NCBI GenBank assembly: GCA_017649945.1 | Contig: JAGCFU010000002.1 | Location: forward strand, 1 to 36,162 | DNA: 36,162 nucleotides | Direction of reading: 5' to 3' | Source: Bacteroidales bacterium | GTDB taxonomy: Bacteria; Bacteroidota; Bacteroidia; Bacteroidales; F082 | Part shown: one piece after another, positions 23,234 to 30,327 of the stretch | Layout of the letters: each line of letters begins with the position of its first letter | Numbering within the stretch: the first letter of the stretch is position 1 | The notes under the pieces: generated by a model | What the model was told of the DNA's origin: nothing | What the model saw: the letters and a program-made list of their open reading frames with translations, nothing else | Databases searched by the model: none | Made by a program: the position numbers and the translations under genes

Positions 23234-23264
23234 AAAGCGGCCGAGGCAACGCCTCGGCCGCTTT
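23234..23264. terminator. Bidirectional terminator between dnaN and the 23270 gene
   Basis: A perfect 14 bp stem AAAGCGGCCGAGGC with loop AAC and its complement. It lies between convergent genes, so it serves both. The same stem sequence, with one mismatch, recurs at 25405-25445. Confidence 0.88.
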
Positions 23265-23269
23265 CGTTT

Positions 23270-23821
23270 TTAAAATAGTAATCCACTCACAGCGACACCT
23301 AACATAATGCTATGAACATAGCCTACAGTTTCATCTTTACAAGGTAACGAGCAGTTGTATTGCAATCGTATCATCCAGATGTCGTTATGCTTTGACTTCT
23401 TATTTTTATAGAACTTGAAATCGAGATTTGTACCGGCAGAAGGCGCTGGAAGATTTTCTAAGCTGGAGTCATGACCGAAATACATGATACCGAATCCCAA
23501 GAACGGAGTGATTCCCCAAACATTCCCGTCGATGACATTGTAGCCAGCTCGCAATCCGTAATCAAACATGTCGTTATCTGAGCCCCATCCTTTTGAGGCA
23601 TATAATGAAGCCTGGATCCGATTGTAAAGGACATCAACACTCCATAAGCAGGAGCCGTAATCGTTGAAATCTTTTGCAAAATCATCGGAGTTGTAAGTGT
23701 ACCCTCCTAAAATCGCAGTTCCCAAACGCCATCTTGATTGTGAAGACGATTCTTGACCAAAGAAGATGTTTGCCGAGGAAATCAGCAGCACCGCTAACAG
23801 AAACGATTTATACTTTTTCAT
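23270..23821 (-). CDS. Small exported outer-membrane beta-barrel-like protein
   Basis: 183 residues. The signal peptide ends at NIFFG|QESS. The mature part alternates polar and hydrophobic or aromatic strands (WRLGTAILGGYTYN, FDYGLRAGYNVI, WGITPFLGFGIMYFG, DIWMIRLQYNCS, MLGVAVSGLLF) and ends in Phe, as for an eight-strand OmpA/OmpX-like barrel. No peptidoglycan-binding domain follows. The gene starts 14 bases after the stop of the glycine-zipper gene upstream, suggesting one operon. Function unknown. Confidence 0.6.
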   Translation of the reverse strand: MKKYKSFLLAVLLISSANIFFGQESSSQSRWRLGTAILGGYTYNSDDFAKDFNDYGSCLWSVDVLYNRIQASLYASKGWGSDNDMFDYGLRAGYNVIDGNVWGITPFLGFGIMYFGHDSSLENLPAPSAGTNLDFKFYKNKKSKHNDIWMIRLQYNCSLPCKDETVGYVHSIMLGVAVSGLLF

Positions 23822-23835
23822 AATCCTGTTCTTTT

Positions 23836-24525
23836 TTATTCAGCAAAAATATCCCATAATTTAGCAAAAGCTACACTTGACGAAATAGCCCCTGTAACAC
23901 CGCCCGCAATACCACCTACTACTGTGGCACTGCCTGCAACAGCACCGCCGGCACCTCCAATGACATCAGCAAGTGCTACAAAAAACTTTTTCCAGAACGG
24001 AGCTCTATTATCTTGTATTTTATTTGATAATAATCGTTCATGCCAATAACACAAAGAATAACGCCCAATAGACGAAGCTATCAAGACTGGTTCGTAGATG
24101 TTTCTTTCCCGGTCAAATTCGTTGATTAATATGTTTTCAAAATCAACTATTTGAGTTATCACAGTTAGTAAATTATCAACATCATAACTCAACAAAATAT
24201 CCGCCAATGTAAGAAGTTTTTGTTTTGATTCATAATTAATATTTAAGGAATTAACATAATTTTCCATCTCCAACCTGGTCTGAAAAGATAGAATCGGTGA
24301 TGCAAATGTTTGAGAAGAAAAATTCTGAATATCAGAACCGTAATTTTCCTCTATGACGCCATCAACTATCTCAAATACTTGCGATGTGCTCATATCATGA
24401 GAACCTCGTTGTTCAATAGTCGCCATTAATAAATTGTGTTTTAACCCTGCTTGATCGTAGGGATTGTTGTTGTTTGGTGCAATGTTGGAGTATTGCGTCT
24501 GCCAATAATTGAAATTGTTACTCAT
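23836..24525 (-). CDS. Protein with C-terminal glycine-zipper membrane segment
   Basis: 229 residues of unknown family, no signal peptide. Residues 1-35 are Asn/Gln/Tyr-rich. 40-185 are mainly helical with no recognised motif. Residues ~186-220 contain a glycine-zipper hydrophobic segment (ADVIGGAGGAVAGSATVVGG, then IAGGVTGAI), followed by a short amphipathic tail. Such segments can insert in membranes or oligomerise; bacteriocin-like peptides and some secreted effectors have them, but no export or immunity gene is nearby. A minus-strand box CATCTTTG at 24567-24574 (one mismatch) with TTG 18 bases upstream is a likely promoter. Confidence 0.5.
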   Translation of the reverse strand: MSNNFNYWQTQYSNIAPNNNNPYDQAGLKHNLLMATIEQRGSHDMSTSQVFEIVDGVIEENYGSDIQNFSSQTFASPILSFQTRLEMENYVNSLNINYESKQKLLTLADILLSYDVDNLLTVITQIVDFENILINEFDRERNIYEPVLIASSIGRYSLCYWHERLLSNKIQDNRAPFWKKFFVALADVIGGAGGAVAGSATVVGGIAGGVTGAISSSVAFAKLWDIFAE

Positions 24526-24644
24526 TGTTTTTTAGATTTAATCATTAACCCTTAATTGTTTCGCAACAAAGATGGAAGGGCATAATCGCCATCAATTTGT
24601 TAATGACAAAATTACATGTAAACAACTATTCAAAAATATGTTTT

Positions 24645-25343
24645 TTATTGAACCAGTCCGTTTTTGAGGGATTTTTTCATAAAATCAGTTAATTTTTGAC
24701 TGAAAAGCGATTTTTTTAATTTATTTGTCACTCTTTTTCGGCGACTCACTATGCCTTGATAGGAAAGGGAAAGCAATCCGGCTTTTTGAATCTCAGTCAA
24801 TGGAAGGATGGAAATGTAACAATAATCAAGTTCGACATCACTCAAGTTGGGATGTTGTGTTGAAAATTTATGGGTGAAATCGTTGAATAAAGAATCGATG
24901 GTTGCTTTAAAAATGCTTATTTCAGAAGCGGTGAGCGGATTTTGGAAATACATGATAGTTTCGCCTATCAAATGTTTGTTGTATTTACAACGTTCAATGA
25001 TTGAATTGAAGATTTCTGTCTCTTGAAGTGAATGCCATCGTTCCAAGAACAACTTGTTTGCCAATTCCTCTTTATTTGAAGGCTTATCTCGCTTAGTGCG
25101 CAGTCTGACCATTATCAATACAACGATTACGGCTATTATAATCAATATAGGTTTTACATACTTTTCTGTGGAATTTTGGATTTCTTGATACATACTGGAA
25201 TATTTTACCGATGCGCTTTCATTATCTGATACATTGTCAATAATACATTCATAACGTGCTTTGTTGTCAAAAGCAGTGCCGTTGGGATTGGCATCAGCTG
25301 GTTTTGCCAATGTCAGCAATAATATGAATAAAGTAGTAAGCAT
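24645..25343 (-). CDS. Short membrane-anchored HTH protein, relative of TPR-TM-HTH regulators
   Basis: 232 residues from ATG 25343 (a TTG one codon earlier is less likely). Order of parts: a signal-like hydrophobic N-terminus (LFILLLTLAKPADA), ~35 extracytoplasmic residues, a transmembrane helix near 60-79 (YVKPILIIIAVIVVLIMV), a basic juxtamembrane segment, and a C-terminal HTH near 165-210 (LSDVELDYCYISILPLTEIQ, then VSRRKRVTNKLKKSL). This is the plan of the 12317 regulator without its TPR array, so its sensing part is missing or replaced by a partner. A TATATTTG box on the minus strand at 25365-25372 gives a short leader. Confidence 0.68.
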   Translation of the reverse strand: MLTTLFILLLTLAKPADANPNGTAFDNKARYECIIDNVSDNESASVKYSSMYQEIQNSTEKYVKPILIIIAVIVVLIMVRLRTKRDKPSNKEELANKLFLERWHSLQETEIFNSIIERCKYNKHLIGETIMYFQNPLTASEISIFKATIDSLFNDFTHKFSTQHPNLSDVELDYCYISILPLTEIQKAGLLSLSYQGIVSRRKRVTNKLKKSLFSQKLTDFMKKSLKNGLVQ

Positions 25344-25364
25344 CAAATGGTTAAATTAATATTG

Positions 25365-25372
25365 CAAATATA
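25365..25372 (-). promoter_or_regulatory. -7 box for the short HTH gene
   Basis: Reads TATATTTG on the minus strand, a match to TAnnTTTG, 21 bases before ATG 25343. Confidence 0.5.
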
Positions 25373-25404
25373 AATATTTTTTTGAAAATACCTATTAAAA
25401 TCAA

Positions 25405-25445
25405 ATAAAAAAGCGGCCGAGGCAACGCCTCGACCGCTTTTTTAT
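25405..25445 (-). terminator. Terminator of the 25463-27576 minus-strand genes
   Basis: A 19 bp stem (one mismatch) with loop AAC on the plus strand, flanked by A- and T-runs, so active in both directions. The core GCGGCCGAGGC is the same as in the dnaN terminator, 2.2 kb away. Confidence 0.88.
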
Positions 25446-25462
25446 TCATAAAATGAAGGATA

Positions 25463-26242
25463 TTACAATTCTTTAACACTTATTGTGTTTGTGCCCGTTA
25501 TCGTCATCGGTATTTCCATCCCTTCTTCTGATATTGTTACCGACAAAGTGTTTTCTGTAGTCGTTGCTATGATGATACCAGTGCGAGGGTCGATGGATGA
25601 ATTGCCTTTGAAATTACCTGTAACGTCTTTGGAATTGATGTCTCCAGTGAAACTGAAGTCAATGCTTTTCTTTGAAATGCCGGTAACAGTGCATGTCATG
25701 TTGACAGTGTAGTCATAATCACCGACAGAGTTGGTTTTAACAAAAGTCCATTGGCTGCCGACACTCATTTCTTTTTCAGGAAGTTCAATGATGGCGTTTC
25801 TCAACTGATTCAAATCGTTGTCATCAGGATTTGTATTCAAGCCCAATTCGTTGAAAGTCATTATGACAGGCTTCTTTATCATGCCTTCATACTCTTTTGC
25901 CTGCTGGGCTATCATAGGACTGGTGTTCTGTGGGTTTTCCGAGTCGTATGTGAATGTCATGCCCATTGTTGAACCGGTCATTTTGATGGCTTCAATCTGA
26001 GTCTCAAAGGTGATGCTTTGCTCAGCAATCTCTTTTGCAACAAATGTCTGACGCAGATCTAATTTCTGTGTGGAAGTTATCGACTGACCTTGAACCTTCA
26101 TCACAGTCTTTTGATTTATCGTAGAGTTGATGACATAAGATTTGTCTTTTTGCGGACGAAGTCTTAATGTTACTCCACTGGCGAATGATACTAATGCCAA
26201 TCCGATAATCAGCATCAAAGGAATAATAATACTTTTTTTCAT
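25463..26242 (-). CDS. DUF6263-type exported protein
   Basis: 259 residues with an N-terminal hydrophobic export segment (IIIPLMLIIGLALVSFASG). The mature protein is beta-rich: LRLRPQKDKSYVINSTINQ, then VMKVQGQSITSTQKLDLRQTF, 'GLNTNPDD' and late TGIIIATTTENTLSV. I recognise this pattern as the DUF6263 family, whose function is unknown to me. Likely periplasmic. It starts 20 bases after the stop of the beta-helix gene, so the two are probably co-transcribed. Strong terminator downstream. Confidence 0.7.
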   Translation of the reverse strand: MKKSIIIPLMLIIGLALVSFASGVTLRLRPQKDKSYVINSTINQKTVMKVQGQSITSTQKLDLRQTFVAKEIAEQSITFETQIEAIKMTGSTMGMTFTYDSENPQNTSPMIAQQAKEYEGMIKKPVIMTFNELGLNTNPDDNDLNQLRNAIIELPEKEMSVGSQWTFVKTNSVGDYDYTVNMTCTVTGISKKSIDFSFTGDINSKDVTGNFKGNSSIDPRTGIIIATTTENTLSVTISEEGMEIPMTITGTNTISVKEL

Positions 26243-26262
26243 TTTACAATAGATTTGATGGT

Positions 26263-27576
26263 TTATTTAGGCATCTGTGCTCCGTAGCCTTTCACGGCAC
26301 CGAACAATTTGATTGCATCCTCGAAAGGATATCTGTTTGCAAACATTGTCGATGATGAGTTGATTGTGCCTTGCTTGTTCAAGCCGAGAAGCGAACGAAG
26401 TTGGTTGTCGGCTGAACTTGGTTGGTAGTCAGCGCTTTCTTTGTATGTGGCGCTGGCGAATCCCTTAAGATATGCCTCGTTGAGTTTTCCGTTGAAAACT
26501 TTCGGATCTGACATGCCAATGCATCCGTCAATTTCTGTCAAAGCCTCTGCATCCTCAAACTGGTCAACGCTGATCATCAAGAATTTTCCGCCACCGGCGA
26601 GTGCTGCGTCAGCACGTCTGTTCAAGAAGAACATGTTGTTGGTGGTTTCTGCGATTTTCTGTGCCTCTTTGTCTTTGTAGTCCAAACGTGCGCGATCGAG
26701 ACCTGCATAGATGCTGCAGCCGATGATGCAGTGGTCGACATAGCTGTGAGTGCCGTTGTTGTAACGGAAACCGTAGCCCATGTCGTCGTAGTCTTTCAAG
26801 CGTGACCATGTGAACAAAACTGTGTTGTTGGTGAAATGAACTGTCTGGTACTTCTGTCCGTTACTGCCCATAACATCGCAGGCAATCATACGGCAGTTCA
26901 CGAAAATACAGTTGTCAATGGTTACCTCACCTTGGAACATTCCGCCGACTCCGTAATTCGGTGCGTTCACGAAAGCGCAGTTGCGGATGGTGATGGTCTT
27001 GCAATTTGGATTGTCGAGATATAACTCTCTTGTCTCTGTAGTCAAAACGTTGGTCAACTCAAGATTTGGGCCGCCAATGCCGCCGGTGCCAATCGGGTTC
27101 ATCATTGGACTCTCAACGCCTTTTGGCTTGCCTTCGCCGCGCTGGTTGTATGAGATGCTGTTGCCGCGGTCAAACAAAAGGCCGTCCACCACAATCTCGC
27201 CATTCGGGTTGTTCACCTTGATAATCATCGTTCCGCCACCTTTTGCCGTGCCGTTCGATTCTGCTGTAGGCTGAACCATGGTTCTGTATGTCAAGATGTC
27301 GCGTGCCGAGAAATCGGTGTTGTAACCGCCGTAAATCTTCACGCATTTTGTGACGTTGATATTACCACAATCCAAAGTTCCGAAATAGTTGCCTTCTGCA
27401 ACGTAAATGGTAGCTCCTTCCGGAACAGCGTCAATGGCCTTCTGTAAGTTCTTGTAAGGTTTCTCCTTGCTGCCGTCACCTCTGTTGTTACCTGTGTTTT
27501 TCGACACATAATACTCCTGTGCGCTGATGGTCATCGCGAAAAGCACAGCCACCGCTAACATTAAGAATCTTTTCAT
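26263..27576 (-). CDS. Exported right-handed beta-helix protein (polysaccharide-lyase-like)
   Basis: 437 residues with signal peptide ending ISA|QEYY. The start YYVSKNTGNNRGDGSKEKPYKNLQKAIDAVPEGATIYVAEGNY is typical of DUF1565/pectate-lyase-like parallel beta-helix proteins. Helix rungs follow (GEIVVDGLLFDRG, CKTITIRNCAFVN, GEVTIDNCIFVNCRM). No lyase catalytic residues can be assigned with confidence. Probable polysaccharide-binding or degrading surface protein. No clear promoter was seen between the pckA hairpin and its ATG. Confidence 0.75.
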   Translation of the reverse strand: MKRFLMLAVAVLFAMTISAQEYYVSKNTGNNRGDGSKEKPYKNLQKAIDAVPEGATIYVAEGNYFGTLDCGNINVTKCVKIYGGYNTDFSARDILTYRTMVQPTAESNGTAKGGGTMIIKVNNPNGEIVVDGLLFDRGNSISYNQRGEGKPKGVESPMMNPIGTGGIGGPNLELTNVLTTETRELYLDNPNCKTITIRNCAFVNAPNYGVGGMFQGEVTIDNCIFVNCRMIACDVMGSNGQKYQTVHFTNNTVLFTWSRLKDYDDMGYGFRYNNGTHSYVDHCIIGCSIYAGLDRARLDYKDKEAQKIAETTNNMFFLNRRADAALAGGGKFLMISVDQFEDAEALTEIDGCIGMSDPKVFNGKLNEAYLKGFASATYKESADYQPSSADNQLRSLLGLNKQGTINSSSTMFANRYPFEDAIKLFGAVKGYGAQMPK

Positions 27577-27606
27577 ATTATTAATTTTTTAGTTTATTTT
27601 TAAAAT

Positions 27607-27633
27607 GTAGAGACGTCATTATGGCGTCTCTAC
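27607..27633 (-). terminator. Hairpin after pckA
   Basis: A 12 bp stem with one G-T wobble, GTAGAGACGTCA/TGGCGTCTCTAC, loop TTA, 13 bases after the pckA stop. It may be a terminator; similar GTAGAGACG palindromes also occur as dispersed repeats in this phylum, from memory. Confidence 0.6.
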
Positions 27634-27646
27634 TAATATCTAAGGT

Positions 27647-29278
27647 CTAAAGTTGTGGACCGGCTTTAACTAAAGCTTTCCCAGCCTCATTTGTCGTGAA
27701 CTTCGCAAAGTTCTTGATGAATCTGCCGGAGAGGTCTTCAGCTTTCTTGTTCCAATCCTCTACATTTGCATAAGTGTCGCGTGGATCCAATATCTTCGGG
27801 TCGACGCCTGGCAATGATGTAGGAACCTCGAAGTCGAAGTACGGAATCTTCTTGGTCGGAGCCTTCTCGATTGAACCGTCGAGGATAGCGTCGATGATAC
27901 CACGTGTGTCGCGGATCGAGATACGTTTGCCGGTGCCGTTCCATCCTGTGTTCACGAGGTATGCCTTTGCGTTGCTCTGTTCCATGCGTTTCACGAGTTC
28001 TTCAGCATATTTTGTCGGATGCAGCTCGAGGAATGCCTGGCCGAAGCATGCGCTGAATGTCGGAGTAGGCTCTGTGATGCCGCGTTCTGTACCTGCCAGT
28101 TTTGCAGTGAAACCGCTCAGGAAGTAGTATTTGCACTGGTCTGGAGTCAAGATTGAGACTGGTGGCAACACTCCGAAAGCGTCAGCTGAAAGGAAAATCA
28201 CGTTCTTTGCAGCAGGACCCGATGACACTGGACGTACGTTCTTCACAATCTTCTCGATGTGCTCGATAGGGTAGGAGACACGTGTGTTTTCTGTCACGCT
28301 CTTGTCTTTGAAGTCGATTTTGCCGTTGGCGTCCACTGTGACGTTTTCGAGCAATGCGTTGCGTTTGATTGCGTTGTAGATGTCCGGCTCGCTGTCTTTG
28401 TCGAGGTTTATGACCTTTGCATAGCAGCCGCCTTCAAAGTTGAACACGCCTTCGTCGTCCCAGCCGTGCTCGTCGTCACCGATGAGTAAACGTTTCGGGT
28501 CGGTCGACAAAGTGGTCTTTCCTGTTCCTGACAAACCGAAGAAGATAGCTGTGTTTTCGCCCTTCATGTCGGTGTTTGCTGAGCAGTGCATTGAGGCGAT
28601 GCCTTTCAATGGCAGATAGTAGTTCATCATTGAGAACATACCTTTTTTCATCTCACCGCCGTACCATGTGTTCAAGATAACCTGCTCGCGTGATGTCACG
28701 TTGAATGCCACGCAGGTGTCGCTGTTCAATCCTAACTCTTTATAATTTTCAACCTTGGCCTTCGATGCTGTGTAAACAGTGAAGTTTGGTTTGAACTCTT
28801 TAAGTTCTTCCTCAGTCGGTTTGATGAACATGTTGAGCACGAAATGAGCCTGCCATGCCACCTCCATGATGAAACGCACAGCCATGCGTGTGTCTTTGTT
28901 TGCGCCGCAGAAAGCGTCAACAACATAAAGGTTCTTGCCCGAAAGCTCTTTCTTTGCGAGGTTTCTCACTTCTTCCCACACTTTCTCGCTCATCTCGTGG
29001 TTGTCGTTAGGATAAACAGGGGTGTTCCACCACACGGTGTCCTTCGAGTTCTTGTCCATGACGATGTATTTGTCCTTAGGCGAACGGCCGGTGTAAATAC
29101 CTGTCATCACGTTGACAGCGCCGAGTTCGGTTAAAACGCCCTTGTCAAAACCTGTCAAAGCAGGGTTCATCTCGTCTTTGAACAAATCTTCGTATGACGG
29201 ATTATAATAAATTTCCTTGACATCTTTGATGCCGTAAGAGGTCAAAGCCTCTCTCAATTCGTTGATGTTTTTAGCCAT
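27647..29278 (-). CDS. pckA: Phosphoenolpyruvate carboxykinase (ATP)
   Basis: 543 residues, normal for the ATP-dependent type. It interconverts oxaloacetate + ATP and phosphoenolpyruvate + CO2 + ADP in the cytosol; in fermentative Bacteroidetes it commonly runs toward oxaloacetate on the succinate route (known biology, not shown here). Motifs: [12 protein letters not shown] (substrate binding), the kinase P-loop GLSGTGKTT at 248-256, and the metal-binding [22 protein letters not shown]. The start ATG follows a minus-strand box-like GAACTTTG at 29315-29322. The neighbour ppdK acts on the same PEP node. Confidence 0.98.
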   Translation of the reverse strand: MAKNINELREALTSYGIKDVKEIYYNPSYEDLFKDEMNPALTGFDKGVLTELGAVNVMTGIYTGRSPKDKYIVMDKNSKDTVWWNTPVYPNDNHEMSEKVWEEVRNLAKKELSGKNLYVVDAFCGANKDTRMAVRFIMEVAWQAHFVLNMFIKPTEEELKEFKPNFTVYTASKAKVENYKELGLNSDTCVAFNVTSREQVILNTWYGGEMKKGMFSMMNYYLPLKGIASMHCSANTDMKGENTAIFFGLSGTGKTTLSTDPKRLLIGDDEHGWDDEGVFNFEGGCYAKVINLDKDSEPDIYNAIKRNALLENVTVDANGKIDFKDKSVTENTRVSYPIEHIEKIVKNVRPVSSGPAAKNVIFLSADAFGVLPPVSILTPDQCKYYFLSGFTAKLAGTERGITEPTPTFSACFGQAFLELHPTKYAEELVKRMEQSNAKAYLVNTGWNGTGKRISIRDTRGIIDAILDGSIEKAPTKKIPYFDFEVPTSLPGVDPKILDPRDTYANVEDWNKKAEDLSGRFIKNFAKFTTNEAGKALVKAGPQL

Positions 29279-29421
29279 ATACTTTTAAATTGATAGAAAT
29301 TCTTAAATAATGTGCAAAGTTCTAAATAAAATTTCAAAAAAGCAACAGTTTTGAAAAAATAAATTTTTTTGACAGTTAAAACAGAGAAATTATGTAATTT
29401 TACGGCCTAAATTTTTTGACA

Positions 29422-30288
29422 ATGACTTATTTTTTGTTTTATTTCATATTATATCCGCTGTCGATATTGCCATTGGCGTTGCTTTATGTCATTTGCCTGC
29501 CGCTGTATTTGGTTTTGGCATTTATAATAAGGTATAGGAGAAAGATTATTGACGACAATTTTGCAAAGTCGTTTCCGGAATGGAGCAGGAGAGAGGTGAG
29601 AAAGGCGAGATACAGGTATTATTGGCATTTCATGCAGCTTGCCGCCGAGATGATTAAGATGCTGACAATGAGTCGCAAAAACGTGCTGAGACGTTATCAT
29701 TGCTCGAATCCTGAAGTTGTAAACAAGTATTTCGACCAAGGCAAGAGTGTCGTTCTGATGTCGAGCCACCATAACAACTGGGAATGGATGGTTTTAAGCG
29801 TCGATATGCAGTTCAAGCATCACGGAATAGGAGTGGGGGCGCATAACACAAACAAGGTTTTCGAGAAGCTGATTAACAGAGCGAGAACGCGTTACGGTGA
29901 CCAAGTGGTTTTTCATGACAATGTTCGCGAAGTGATGGCGTATCATGAGGAAAACCATATCCCTGCGGCTTATATGATTCTTTCAGACCAGAGCCCAAGC
30001 AATGTCAATCGTTGCTATGTCACTGATTTCCTGCATCGTAAGACAGGGTTTATCCGTGGCTCTGAAGGCTTTGCCCGTAAATACGACCTTCCGGTTTTAT
30101 ATTACGAAGTAATCAAAGAACGCATGGGCAAATATCGTCTTGATGTTCATGAAATCTGCGAACATCCTAACGAATTGCCTGAAGGAGCCATCATGCAGAA
30201 ATACGTGGAATTACTGGAACAGACGATTAAAAACCACCCATACTACTGGCTGTGGAGCCATAGAAGGTGGAAACATAAGTTTGATTAA
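29422..30288 (+). CDS. LpxL/HtrB-family lipid A acyltransferase
   Basis: 288 residues from ATG 29422 (an upstream TTG two codons earlier is less likely). N-terminal membrane anchor (residues 1-35), then the LPLAT pattern: SSHHNNWEWMV (the HX4D/E-like HHNNWE motif), ILSDQSPSN (DQxP), YEVIKERMGKY and C-terminal NHPYYWLWSHRRWKHK. It adds a secondary acyl chain to lipid A at the inner membrane in characterised members. It lies between pckA and ppdK, convergent with ppdK. Promoter weak: TTG 29369-29371 and TAATTTTA 29395-29402. Confidence 0.92.
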   Translation: MTYFLFYFILYPLSILPLALLYVICLPLYLVLAFIIRYRRKIIDDNFAKSFPEWSRREVRKARYRYYWHFMQLAAEMIKMLTMSRKNVLRRYHCSNPEVVNKYFDQGKSVVLMSSHHNNWEWMVLSVDMQFKHHGIGVGAHNTNKVFEKLINRARTRYGDQVVFHDNVREVMAYHEENHIPAAYMILSDQSPSNVNRCYVTDFLHRKTGFIRGSEGFARKYDLPVLYYEVIKERMGKYRLDVHEICEHPNELPEGAIMQKYVELLEQTIKNHPYYWLWSHRRWKHKFD

Positions 30289-30290
30289 AT

Positions 30291-30323
30291 AAATAAGGCG
30301 CCGCGAAACGCGGCGCCTTATTT
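30291..30323. terminator. Bidirectional terminator between lpxL-like gene and ppdK
   Basis: A perfect 15 bp stem AAATAAGGCGCCGCG with loop AAA and its complement, between convergent stops. A-rich and T-rich flanks favour termination both ways. Confidence 0.9.
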
Positions 30324-30327
30324 TTAT

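Noticed and set aside
23836-24525. Class II bacteriocin with double-Gly leader
   Set aside because: The Gly-rich part is C-terminal and the protein is 229 residues without a leader or dedicated exporter or immunity gene.
27577-27606. Promoter for the beta-helix gene
   Set aside because: The 30 bases between the pckA hairpin and the ATG are A/T-rich but contain no TAnnTTTG match on the minus strand; read-through from pckA is possible but unproved.
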